Assembly (NCBI RefSeq): GCF_014207375.1 | Contig: NZ_JACHEE010000009.1 | Span: 137,520-201,519 of the forward strand | DNA: 64,000 nucleotides | Source: Arthrobacter sp. AZCC_0090 | Lineage (GTDB): Bacteria > Actinomycetota > Actinomycetes > Actinomycetales > Micrococcaceae | Direction: 5' to 3' | Shown: piece after piece, positions 40,252-48,552 of the stretch | How the letters are laid out: each line of letters begins with the position of its first letter | Position numbering within the stretch: position 1 is the stretch's first letter | Translations under genes and position numbers: made by a program | The notes under the pieces: generated by a model | Told to the model about the DNA's origin: nothing | Database searches by the model: none | What the model saw: only the letters and a program-made list of their open reading frames with translations

Positions 40252-41357
40252 GAGAGTCCTTCCTCTCCGGAAAGGATCGTGGCCGGTTCTTTCACAACGG
40301 CACCGATCGATGTGAGGAGCCCCCGCAACGTCGCGGCGCTGTGGAGCAGTTGACGACGACGCTCGGCCGGGCCGGGCTCGTCGTCCCAGTCGGCGAGCGC
40401 CGGGATACGCCCGTGCGCCACGCCGTCGTGCGTCGCAACACCGAGCCGGGCCAACTGGCCCAGCCCCGCGGCGTCGAGGTGGGGTTCGTGGGTGAACCAC
40501 GATCGGTCGAAAACCGGAGAATCGAACTTTCCCCGGTGCTGTTCCAAGGTGAAGTCACTCACCCCGGCACTGAGAAGGTGGCCGAGGATCGCTTCCCAGT
40601 CGAAGACTCCCTCGCCGATTGCCCGCAGGCGGCGCCGGTATCCGTGGGGTAGGGGAAACAAGACCGCGTCTTCCAAGTGCGTCATCCTGATGTACGGTCC
40701 AAGGCTCCGGGCTGCCTCGATTGGGTCCTCTGCGCGGACCACGAGGTTGGCCACGTCGAATCCTATTCCGAACACCGCGGGATCCAGTGCCTGGACAAGT
40801 GCCAGCACTTCCGGTGAAGCCAGGTCTTCGTGGGTCTTGAGGTTGATGCGCACCCTGGCGTCCCGCGCCGCGGGTGCGAGCGCCTCGAGGTTCGCCCGTA
40901 TGAGCCGGAGTTGCGCAGGGTGGTCGAGGAACCTGCCCTGCTCCACGGCACCTTGCCGTTCGGATCGGGTGTGAACGAAAAACTCGGTAATGCCAAGATC
41001 CACTCCCCTGGAAAGGGCTCTCCCCATCCCGGCCCTCACCGTGGCAGGATCGCCGAACGGCCCGGCGCAGCCGAGGCCAAGCTGGATCTCGACCCCGGAA
41101 TGCCGGGCCTCCTCCGCCACCTCATCCAGTTCGCCAGGCTTGTCCGGTTGCGCAAGTGATTCACCGGAATGTTCCGCGGCGATGCTGTTGAGAACAACGA
41201 GCGTGAAGCCGTCGTCCACGGCGGCCTGCACTGATTCCACCAGTGGCCGGCTTTCGTGGCCTGGGTACCGGGTGAACTGCACCCCTAAGCGCGTCTCCGG
41301 CAATCTGCCAGTGCCGAGGAGCCGCGAATCTACCGGCAAGCGTGTGATCTGGGTCAT
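40248..41357 (-). CDS. Sugar phosphate isomerase/epimerase-like TIM-barrel protein (B)
   Basis: 369 residues, first gene of the leftward operon. Central homology to TIM-barrel A is clear (LAPAARDARVRINLKTHED, FGIGFDVANLVVRAEDP, THLED). Three of four metal-ligand positions are kept (Asp201, His227, Glu272), but the first Glu is Lys174. The C-terminal 75 residues are extra. ATG 41357 is 17 bases downstream of the perfect operator-like palindrome. No good ribosome-binding site is seen. Altered metal binding, a non-catalytic role or a different reaction are all possible. Confidence 0.78.
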   Translation of the reverse strand: MTQITRLPVDSRLLGTGRLPETRLGVQFTRYPGHESRPLVESVQAAVDDGFTLVVLNSIAAEHSGESLAQPDKPGELDEVAEEARHSGVEIQLGLGCAGPFGDPATVRAGMGRALSRGVDLGITEFFVHTRSERQGAVEQGRFLDHPAQLRLIRANLEALAPAARDARVRINLKTHEDLASPEVLALVQALDPAVFGIGFDVANLVVRAEDPIEAARSLGPYIRMTHLEDAVLFPLPHGYRRRLRAIGEGVFDWEAILGHLLSAGVSDFTLEQHRGKFDSPVFDRSWFTHEPHLDAAGLGQLARLGVATHDGVAHGRIPALADWDDEPGPAERRRQLLHSAATLRGLLTSIGAVVKEPATILSGEEGLS

Positions 41358-41374
41358 GTTTGCCAAGATACACT

Positions 41375-41390
41375 CGTAAGACGTCTTACG
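41375..41390. promoter_or_regulatory. Perfect 16-bp palindromic operator candidate
   Basis: CGTAAGACGTCTTACG reads the same on both strands and contains GT-AAG-AC and GT-CTT-AC, the spacing seen in FadR/FCD-type GntR operators. It lies in the 187-base region between the divergent operon start (41357) and the gntR-type gene (41545). A related half-site, CGTAAG, is at 41433-41438. Control by the adjacent regulator is inferred. Confidence 0.75.
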
Positions 41391-41544
41391 AAAGAGTAGC
41401 TTTTCCAACCCCCATGTGAGACGCTTCGTTGACGTAAGTGGACCGGTCGCCGGCCGGAGCGAATGACGCGAATTTGCAAAAGCGCCGCCTGCCCCGGAGG
41501 TACCCGGATCTGCGAACTCAGAGCATTTCCTGGAAGGAGGCACC

Positions 41545-42243
41545 ATGACCGTGAATGGCCGGCGCAGCGTCGTCGACGACGCGATCGACGACATCCGCCT
41601 GCGGATTCGGCAGGGCGAGTGGGGCTTGGGAGACCGCATTCCCCCCGAGCCGGAACTCGGAAAGGCCCTGGGCCTCAGCCGGGCGCCCCTGCGGGAAGCA
41701 CTCCGGGCGTTGGTGCACGCGGGACTTCTCGTGACACGGCAAGGTGACGGGACCTTCGTCGCGGCCGTAGACGAACAAGAAGTCGCCCTGCGGAAGGGCC
41801 TCCAGGGAGCGGATCGATTCGAGGCCATCGAAGTCCGGCGCAGCCTTGACGTACCCGCGGCCGCCCTCGCCGCCCAGCGCCGGGACCAAGAGGATCTGGA
41901 CAGGCTTCAGGATGCGCTGGAACGGCGCCGCGCTGCCGCGGAAGCCCACGACGACGACGGTTTCCGGCAGGCAGACATCGACTTCCACCGCGGCGTGGTG
42001 GACGCCGCGCACAACCAGCTTCTAGCTGGCATCTATGGCTCTCTTGCGGCGAGCATCGACGGTTCGTGGACATCACCGGCAGGCCTGGAGCGCGCAGCCA
42101 GCACCGAGCACGATAACCATGACGAGCTCTTCGAGGCGATCCGCGACCGCGCAGCCCAGGACGCCATGATGGTGGCCGGATCGATCCTCGACAACCAGGC
42201 TTCCGATTTGGAAGGCAAGCCCCCACGTTCCACTCGCTCGTAG
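41545..42243 (+). CDS. GntR-family transcriptional regulator (FCD domain)
   Basis: 232 residues. An N-terminal winged helix (about 8-75: VVDDAIDDIRLRIRQGEWGLGDRIPP, LSRAPLREALRALVHAGLL) is followed by an all-helical FCD ligand domain (about 90-220), with conserved Asp and His residues in DIDFHRGVVDAAHN. GGAAGGAGG precedes the ATG. Such regulators usually bind an acid or sugar-acid intermediate and repress the adjacent operon. It is divergent from the ABC/TIM-barrel operon and runs into the amidohydrolase-like gene. Confidence 0.92.
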   Translation: MTVNGRRSVVDDAIDDIRLRIRQGEWGLGDRIPPEPELGKALGLSRAPLREALRALVHAGLLVTRQGDGTFVAAVDEQEVALRKGLQGADRFEAIEVRRSLDVPAAALAAQRRDQEDLDRLQDALERRRAAAEAHDDDGFRQADIDFHRGVVDAAHNQLLAGIYGSLAASIDGSWTSPAGLERAASTEHDNHDELFEAIRDRAAQDAMMVAGSILDNQASDLEGKPPRSTRS

Positions 42244-42274
42244 CTTCTCCGGACCACCACCCCCAAGGAGACCA

Positions 42275-43735
42275 GTGATTACCCGCATCAAGGCCGCCTT
42301 CGTCATTGGATACGCCGACGGCGACCACTGCATCCTGCCCAACGCGGAGCTGGTCCACGAGGACGGGACCATTGTCTTCGTGGGCAGGGACTATCCCGGA
42401 GCAGTGGACATCAATATCGACGCCGGGCAGGCTGTCGTCTCCCCCGGGTTCATCGACCTGAACGCCTTGGCAGACATCGACCATGCCCTCTTCGATTCTT
42501 GGCCCGACCCCACCCGGCGGCTGGGGCTCGTCTGGTCCGAGTCCTACTTGAGGGACCATGGGGCTGTCTTCACACGCGAGCAGCTACGATTCCGACGTGA
42601 GTTCGCCCTCTCGCAATTGGTACGCAACGGCATCACTACGCTCATGCCCATTGCATCCGAGAGCTACCACGAGTGGTGCGAGGACTACGAGGACCTTGCC
42701 GACACCGCCGACGCCGTCGAGGCGCTTGGCGTCCGGGCCTACCTGGGGCCGAGCTACCGCACGGCGGTCCCCTATACCGACGGCAAACGGGTGATGCTCC
42801 ATGAGGATGAACGGCGAGGCCTCGACGGTCTGGATCAAGCGGTCCGCTTCGCCCAGGACTTCGAAGGGAGGGCTCATGGGCTGATCCGGGCGGCCCTGCT
42901 ACCTGCGCGGATCGAAACGCAGACCGAAAAGACCCTCCAACTCACTCGCCAAGCTGCCGATGAGTTAAAGCTCCCCGTGCGCCTGCACGCCGCCCAAGGT
43001 CTCTTCGAAGTCGAGACCATGATCTCCCGCACGGGCAGGCGTCCGCTCCCCTACCTGGCCGATCTTGGTTTCCTCGCCGAACGCACGTTCATCCCCCACG
43101 CTTGGACCATCCCTGGCCATTCGCATATGCCTGCCGCCTTCGGCACCGGGGACGATCTGGCTCTCCTCTCTGATTCGGGGACAACTGTCCTGCTCTGCCC
43201 CATCCCCATGGCGCACTACGGCGGGATGCTCGACAGCTACGACTCCTACCGCGAGCGCGGAGTGCGGATCGCGCTGGGGACGGACTCCGCCCCGCCGAAC
43301 ATGATCCGCGCCATGGACCTCGCGATGGGCATGACCAAAACTCTCACCGGGGACCGTTCAAGCGCCCAGGCCGCGGACTTGCTTCGCTCCGCCACCGTGG
43401 ACCCCGCCGAGTCGCTGGGCCGTTCCGACCTGGGCCGTCTGGCACCTGGAGCGCAGGCGGACTACTTTGTCCTGGACTTGACCGGGAGCCACATCGGCCC
43501 ACTCGCCGATCCCGTCCGCACCCTGATCATGAACGCGGACGGACGGGACATCACGCAGGTGGTCGTGGCCGGCCGCACCATTGTGGACAAGGGAGAAATC
43601 GTCACCGTGGACACGAGCGGCTACCGGGAACGTGCGCAGGAATTCCTGGACCACTACATTGCCTCACTGACCGTTTCGGACTTCGCCCGGCGCCCTCTCC
43701 ACGAGCTCCTTCCGCCCAGTTTCCCCTTGCGCTAA
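42275..43735 (+). CDS. Amidohydrolase-superfamily protein lacking the HxH metal motif
   Basis: 486 residues. The overall pattern is that of the ATZ/TRZ-like amidohydrolases: beta-sandwich start, PGFIDL after strand 1, His238 in VRLHAAQG, His275 in FIPHAWT, Asp337 in LGTDSAPP, and a C-terminal sandwich (APGAQADYFVLDL). The usual HxH after PGFID is replaced by Asn63-Ala-Leu65. Start GTG 42275 with AAGGAGACCA. It could bind a single metal ion or act without metal. It is 31 bases after the gntR-type gene and probably co-transcribed. Confidence 0.8.
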   Translation: MITRIKAAFVIGYADGDHCILPNAELVHEDGTIVFVGRDYPGAVDINIDAGQAVVSPGFIDLNALADIDHALFDSWPDPTRRLGLVWSESYLRDHGAVFTREQLRFRREFALSQLVRNGITTLMPIASESYHEWCEDYEDLADTADAVEALGVRAYLGPSYRTAVPYTDGKRVMLHEDERRGLDGLDQAVRFAQDFEGRAHGLIRAALLPARIETQTEKTLQLTRQAADELKLPVRLHAAQGLFEVETMISRTGRRPLPYLADLGFLAERTFIPHAWTIPGHSHMPAAFGTGDDLALLSDSGTTVLLCPIPMAHYGGMLDSYDSYRERGVRIALGTDSAPPNMIRAMDLAMGMTKTLTGDRSSAQAADLLRSATVDPAESLGRSDLGRLAPGAQADYFVLDLTGSHIGPLADPVRTLIMNADGRDITQVVVAGRTIVDKGEIVTVDTSGYRERAQEFLDHYIASLTVSDFARRPLHELLPPSFPLR

Positions 43736-43745
43736 TCAGCGCAAG
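43726..43745 (+). terminator. Hairpin at the amidohydrolase stop codon
   Basis: Perfect 8-bp stem CTTGCGCT (43726-43733), loop AATC, AGCGCAAG (43738-43745). The stop codon lies within it. No T-run follows, so its strength is uncertain. Confidence 0.55.
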
Positions 43746-44082
43746 TAGTCCAGGCGCCGCCGGAGGACGTCGACGGCGACGCACCCTCACATGGCAGCCT
43801 CGCCGTCGTCGAGGGCACTATCCGGAAGGGATCCCCCGCGCCCTAGCGGCGCGCCATGCCCTCTTCAGAAAAAACGGTAGTCGTGCCTCGAATGTAAACA
43901 CGGCCCCACCCGCCACGAAACACCGAGTAAACGAACGCAGAAGGCTTGTCCAACAATCCCGGGTATGCCCGATTTTTTGACTTGACAGGTGCTCCCGTGT
44001 GGTGAGGTAAAGCTAGCCGCCCCTCGACTCACTCGTCCGAATCCGGCGCGCCCCGATATCTGCAAACCGTTAGAGATCCCCA
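43746..44082 (+). promoter_or_regulatory. Upstream region of the sugar ABC operon
   Basis: 337 bases without a gene. A perfect -35 hexamer TTGACA lies at 43982-43987, about 100 bases before the permease gene. No convincing -10 stands at 17-18 bases (AGGTAA/GGTAAA), so an activator may be needed. No clear LacI-type operator was found. Confidence 0.45.
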
Positions 44083-45042
44083 ATGACAAGACAACTGACT
44101 GGCAGCCCCGCGGCCCCTGCGGCCCCCGCGCAGACTGTCCCGGCCCGTCAAAGCCGCGGACGTTGGTCCGGGCGAACGCGACGCGACTTCTTTGTGTTCC
44201 TGGCGCTGGCCTTGCCGAACCTGGCGCTGATTGCCGTGTTCACGTATCTGCCCCTGATCAACAACGTGTACTACTCAACCCTCGACTGGACCTTGGGCTC
44301 AGCATCGGCCACCGTTGTGGGAATCGACAACTACATCAACTTCTTCACCAGCTCCGATGCCCCGCAGGTACTTGGCACAACGGCTATGTTCACAGTGGTC
44401 ACCGTCGGCGGCTCCATGGTGCTGGGGCTCTTGGTCGCCTTGGCCTTGAACTCCAAGGTCCGCGGCACCACCTTTGCGCGTTCCGCGGTTTTCGCCCCCT
44501 ATGTCCTCAGCGGCGTAGGCGTTGGCCTCGTGTGGCTGTTCATCTTCGACCCCGGCTACGGCGTCCTGTCTTGGCTTCTCCGAGGCATCGGCCAGCAAAG
44601 CCCGCAATGGATCAACGATCCGCAGCTTGCCCTGGTAATGGTCATCATCGTCTACGTCTGGAAGAACCTGGGCTACTGTGCCGTCGTATACCTCGCAGGG
44701 CTCCAATCGCTCCCGAAAGACGTCATGGAGGCAGCCTCCTTGGATGGCGCCAACGGCATCCGCCGCTTCATGAGCATTTCGGTTCCGCTGCTCTCGCCCA
44801 CCACCTTCTTCCTGCTCATCACCACGATGATCAGCTCGCTGCAAGCCTTCGACCTGATCCGGATCATGACGCCGTTGGGCAACGGCACCAGCACCCTGAT
44901 CTACGAGGCCTATCTTCAAGCCTTCGGAGCCTACAACCGCGCAGGGTACTCCGCCTCCATCTCGGTGGTGCTCTTTGCCATCCTGCTCATCATCACCGTG
45001 CTCCAGCTGCGGTTCGTCGAACGGAAGGTGCACTACTCATGA
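44083..45042 (+). CDS. Sugar ABC transporter permease (MalF/UgpA type)
   Basis: 319 residues with six membrane helices after a basic, Pro/Ala-rich start. FFVFLALALPNLALIAVFTYLPLINNVYYS is typical of the first helix, and the EAA loop MEAASLDGANGIRRFMSISVPLL contacts the ATPase. The ribosome-binding site is weak. The stop overlaps the second permease (ATGA). Confidence 0.92.
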   Translation: MTRQLTGSPAAPAAPAQTVPARQSRGRWSGRTRRDFFVFLALALPNLALIAVFTYLPLINNVYYSTLDWTLGSASATVVGIDNYINFFTSSDAPQVLGTTAMFTVVTVGGSMVLGLLVALALNSKVRGTTFARSAVFAPYVLSGVGVGLVWLFIFDPGYGVLSWLLRGIGQQSPQWINDPQLALVMVIIVYVWKNLGYCAVVYLAGLQSLPKDVMEAASLDGANGIRRFMSISVPLLSPTTFFLLITTMISSLQAFDLIRIMTPLGNGTSTLIYEAYLQAFGAYNRAGYSASISVVLFAILLIITVLQLRFVERKVHYS

Positions 45043-45977
45043 GCACGCTCTCTCCCGTCAGCCCTAACCCCGCAAGCGGCGTCGGGACCCGGAATGCCCC
45101 CGACGCCGGTCCGGGACTCCCAGTGCACCGCGACCGGCCCTTCTCCCGCACAAACCTCGTCCAGACACTGGCCGGTGGCTACATCCCCCTGATTGTCGCC
45201 ACCTTGGTGGTGGTCCTGCCGCTGTTGTGGATGGTACTAAGTTCCTTCAAGCAACCCGGCGAGATCGTCACCGTGGATCTCAAGATCCTCCCGCAAGGCC
45301 TGAACCTGGAGAACTACCACACGGCCATGACCACAGTGCCGTTCGGACGGTTCTTCCTGAACAGCCTGATCGTTACCACCGTGGGCTCCACGGTGAAGGT
45401 GATCCTGGCTATCCTGACGGCTTACGCCCTGGTATTCGTCCGGTTCCCGTTCAAGAACGTCATCTTCGTCGTGATACTCGTGGCCTTGATGGTGCCGCCG
45501 CAGGTGTCGATCCTCCCGAACTACATCCTGATCGCGGGAATCGGCGGGAAGAACACCCTGTGGGGAATCATTCTTCCAGGCCTCGGCACGGCCTTCGGAA
45601 CCTTTCTCCTTCGCCAGCACTTCAAGACCCTCCCGGGATCCATCCTCGAAGCGGCGGAAATCGACGGCGCAGGTCATTGGCGCAGGCTGTGGCAAGTCGT
45701 CGTCCCCGTGTCGCTCCCCTCCATCGCCACCGTGGCCCTCGTCACCGTGGTCAGCGAATGGAACGACTACATCTGGCCGCTCATCATTACCGACAGGCCG
45801 GAAACCATGACTCTCCCTGTCGGCCTGACCTTGCTTCAGAACTCTGAAGGAAACGGCGCCGGCTGGGGAATCCTGATGGCCGGGGCAGTCCTGGTGATCA
45901 TCCCCATCCTCCTGGTCTTCGCAGCGTTGCAGCGCTATATCGTTGCCGGGCTCACCCAGGGCAGCGTCACCGGCTAG
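45039..45977 (+). CDS. Sugar ABC transporter permease (MalG/UgpE type)
   Basis: 312 residues. A Pro-rich N-terminus precedes six helices. The EAA loop EAAEIDGAGHWRRLWQVVVPVSLP and the following SEWNDYIWPLI are characteristic of MalG-like permeases. It is followed after about 100 bases by the binding-protein gene. No ATPase gene is next to it, so it probably uses a shared ATPase such as MsiK. Confidence 0.92.
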   Translation: MSTLSPVSPNPASGVGTRNAPDAGPGLPVHRDRPFSRTNLVQTLAGGYIPLIVATLVVVLPLLWMVLSSFKQPGEIVTVDLKILPQGLNLENYHTAMTTVPFGRFFLNSLIVTTVGSTVKVILAILTAYALVFVRFPFKNVIFVVILVALMVPPQVSILPNYILIAGIGGKNTLWGIILPGLGTAFGTFLLRQHFKTLPGSILEAAEIDGAGHWRRLWQVVVPVSLPSIATVALVTVVSEWNDYIWPLIITDRPETMTLPVGLTLLQNSEGNGAGWGILMAGAVLVIIPILLVFAALQRYIVAGLTQGSVTG

Positions 45978-46080
45978 CGGCGCCGCACCATCACCCGTGC
46001 GTTCCCCACCCGGCCGAACCGCGGCCCGGCCGAACCGTACGAAATACCTCACCACCTTTGCATCCTTGAGAGGACCAACC

Positions 46081-47427
46081 ATGGCAATGAATCTTGACCG
46101 TAGAAACTTCCTGGGGCTCGCTGGACTTGGAGTCGGCGCCGCTGCCCTTGCGGCCTGCGGCGGTCCGTCGACCGGCGGCAGCGTTGCAAGCAGCGGACCT
46201 TCGGACGTCGACTTCACCGGCGTCAAGCCCGCCGGCTCGTTCGACTTCTGGACCAGCCACCCCGGGCAGTCGCAGAGCGTCGAGCAATCCATCATTGACA
46301 AATTCCAGGCGAAGTTCCCGGACATCAAAGTGAACCTCGTAACGGCAGGCGCCAACTACGAGGAAATCGCCCAGAAGTTCCAGACGTCGCAAGCTGCGAA
46401 GTCGGCCCTCCCCGGCCTCGTGGTGCTCTCCGACGTCTGGTGGTTCCGCTACTACACCAACGGCAACATCATTCCGCTCGACGGACTCATCAAGCAGTTG
46501 GACTTCAAGATTGATGACTTCCAGAAGTCCCTCGTGGCGGACTACCAGTACGCCAATAAGCAATGGGCGCTACCCTACGGCCGCTCCACCCCGCTCTTCT
46601 ACTACAACAAGGACCACTTCAAGGCCGCCGGCCTCCCGGACAGGGCGCCGAAGACCTGGCAGGAATTCGCCGACTGGGCCCCCAAGCTCCAGGCCAGCTC
46701 AGGCGCGAAGTACGCCTACATCTACCCGGCCCTCGCCGGATACGCCGGCTGGACGCTGCAGAACAACCTGTGGGGCTGGGGCGGTAGCTGGTCCAATGGG
46801 TGGACCTTCAACTGCGATTCCACGGAGTCAGTCGCGGCCTTGCAGTGGGCCCAGGACTCGATCTACAAGGACAAGTGGGCCGGAGTCTCCTCCAAGAGCG
46901 CCGCGGACGATTTCGCCGCGGGCATTACGTCTACCACGATCTCCTCCACCGGTGACCTGCTGGGCGTACTGAAGTCCGCTAAGTTCAACGTCGGCGTCGG
47001 TTACATGCCGGGCGGACCCAAGGCTGAGACCAACGTCTGCCCCACCGGCGGCGCCGGCCTGGGCATTCCCAGCGGCGTCAGCAAGGAGGTCCAGCTCGCT
47101 GCCGCCACCTTCCTGAAATTCATGACCGAACCGGAAAACACGGCGGCCTTCTCCGCCGCGACGGGCTACATGCCCACCCGTCTCTCTGCGGACATGACAG
47201 CAGTCCTCGCAAAGACTCCCCAGATCAAGACGGCCATGGATCAGCTCGCAGTCACCAAGGTGCAGGACAACGCCCGAGTGTTCCTGCCCGGTGCCGATCA
47301 GGAGATGGCCAAGGCCGCCGCGAAGATCCTCACCCAGCAGGGCGACGTCAAAGCGACCATGACGGACCTTAAGGCAACCCTCGACAGCATCTACACCAAG
47401 GACGTGAAGCCCAAGCTCAAGAGCTAG
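46081..47427 (+). CDS. Sugar ABC transporter substrate-binding lipoprotein
   Basis: 448 residues of the extracellular solute-binding family 1 (UgpB/MalE-like). The signal has a twin-arginine-like DRRNFLGLAG and lipobox AALAAC (Cys26). The mature part has FDFWTSHPGQSQSVEQSIIDKF and WALPYGRSTPLFYYNKD, typical of this group; glycerol-3-phosphate or oligosaccharide binders are the closest types by eye. GAGGACCAACC precedes the ATG. It is followed by a strong hairpin. Confidence 0.9.
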   Translation: MAMNLDRRNFLGLAGLGVGAAALAACGGPSTGGSVASSGPSDVDFTGVKPAGSFDFWTSHPGQSQSVEQSIIDKFQAKFPDIKVNLVTAGANYEEIAQKFQTSQAAKSALPGLVVLSDVWWFRYYTNGNIIPLDGLIKQLDFKIDDFQKSLVADYQYANKQWALPYGRSTPLFYYNKDHFKAAGLPDRAPKTWQEFADWAPKLQASSGAKYAYIYPALAGYAGWTLQNNLWGWGGSWSNGWTFNCDSTESVAALQWAQDSIYKDKWAGVSSKSAADDFAAGITSTTISSTGDLLGVLKSAKFNVGVGYMPGGPKAETNVCPTGGAGLGIPSGVSKEVQLAAATFLKFMTEPENTAAFSAATGYMPTRLSADMTAVLAKTPQIKTAMDQLAVTKVQDNARVFLPGADQEMAKAAAKILTQQGDVKATMTDLKATLDSIYTKDVKPKLKS

Positions 47428-47445
47428 GCAACACCCACGCTACGC

Positions 47446-47489
47446 AAAATCCCTGGCGAAACCCGAGTTCGGGCGTCGCTAGGGATTTT
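47446..47489. terminator. Bidirectional terminator between sugar ABC operon and map
   Basis: AAAATCCCT (47446-47454) pairs with AGGGATTTT (47481-47489). Inside are GCGA/TCGC and CCCGA-GT-TCGGG. A/T ends on both arms allow termination of the rightward ABC operon and the leftward map gene, which stops at 47514. Confidence 0.85.
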
Positions 47490-47513
47490 CTGTATCGGTA
47501 CCTGTTGGGGGCG

Positions 47514-48341
47514 TCAGGGAATCGGGACAGGCACGACGCCGAGCGGCACCAGCTGCTCTGCTCCGCCGTCGGGGGCCGAAAGCACCCAGATGCCCTTTTC
47601 GTGGACGGCGACCGAGTGCTCCCACTGGCAGGAACGCTTGCCGTCGGTGGTCACCACGGTCCAGTCGTCGTCGAGGGTGGCCGTCTCGATGCCGCCACGG
47701 ACGAGCATGGGTTCAATGGCAAGGCACAATCCTGGCCGGATCTTGGGGCCCCGATGGGTGGTGCGATAGTTCAAGACGTCAGGGGCCATGTGCATCTCTG
47801 AACCGATACCGTGGCCTACGTAGTCCTCCAGGATGCCCAGCGGCTTTCCCGGTACGGAAGAGACGTAGTCATCCACGGCGTTACCGATGTCGCCGACGAA
47901 CTTGCCCTTGGCCAAAGCGGCGATTCCACGCCACATGGCGGCCTGGGTGACATCCGAAAGCCGCTGGTCCTCTGGGTCGGCAGTGCCAACTATCACCGTC
48001 CGTGCGGAGTCGGAGTGCCAACCATCAACAATCGCCCCGCCATCAATCGAAATGATGTCCCCGTCCTGCAGGACGCGGTCCCCGGGGATGCCGTGGACTA
48101 CTTCCTCGTTGACGGAGGTGCAAATGGTGGCCGGGAAGCCGTGGTACCCGAGGAAGTTCGACTTCGCGCCGGCGTCGTTCAGGACCGCCGCGAAGACGGC
48201 GTCGATCTCCCGTGTGGTGACGCCGGGTTTCGCAGCCGCAACGGCCGCGTCGAGGGCGCTGCTGAGGACCAATCCGGCCTCGTGCATCTTGCGCATTTGC
48301 TCGTTGGTCTTGTATTCGATGCGGGGCTGGCCGAACGCCAT
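47514..48341 (-). CDS. map: Methionine aminopeptidase, type I
   Basis: 275 residues. Removes the initiator Met from nascent proteins with two metal ions. Metal ligands are visible: Asp in ISIDGGAIVDGWHSDSART, His in VGHGIGSEMHM, Glu in LAIEPMLV and Glu in WEHSVAV. AGAGGAGACC precedes the ATG. It follows adk in the same direction, but with a terminator-like hairpin in the 211-base gap. Its usual neighbour infA is 15 kb away in this window. Confidence 0.96.
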   Translation of the reverse strand: MAFGQPRIEYKTNEQMRKMHEAGLVLSSALDAAVAAAKPGVTTREIDAVFAAVLNDAGAKSNFLGYHGFPATICTSVNEEVVHGIPGDRVLQDGDIISIDGGAIVDGWHSDSARTVIVGTADPEDQRLSDVTQAAMWRGIAALAKGKFVGDIGNAVDDYVSSVPGKPLGILEDYVGHGIGSEMHMAPDVLNYRTTHRGPKIRPGLCLAIEPMLVRGGIETATLDDDWTVVTTDGKRSCQWEHSVAVHEKGIWVLSAPDGGAEQLVPLGVVPVPIP

Positions 48342-48492
48342 GGTCTCCTCTTGTAGTGTGCTGCTTGTGGTGGGCTGCAGAACCAGATCACCCTCTGATC
48401 TCCCCCATTTTCCCGCATCTGCGGCCTAGTTCGAAACCGGCCCTGAGATCGTTCCAGGAACCACCCCGTTCCGGGGCCGCACAAGGGAACAG

Positions 48493-48535
48493 AAAAGGGT
48501 GTGTCCCGCGCCCACAGCGCCGGCCACACCCTTTT
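48493..48535 (-). terminator. Terminator hairpin after adk
   Basis: Perfect 11-bp arms AAAAGGGTGTG (48493-48503) and CACACCCTTTT (48525-48535), 18 bases after the adk stop. Read leftward the last arm ends in TTTT. Confidence 0.8.
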
Positions 48536-48552
48536 CATCACATCGTGCGGAA

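Noticed and set aside
32705..47427. Prophage or transposon origin of the accessory block
   Set aside because: No integrase, transposase, tRNA target site or flanking direct repeat was found.
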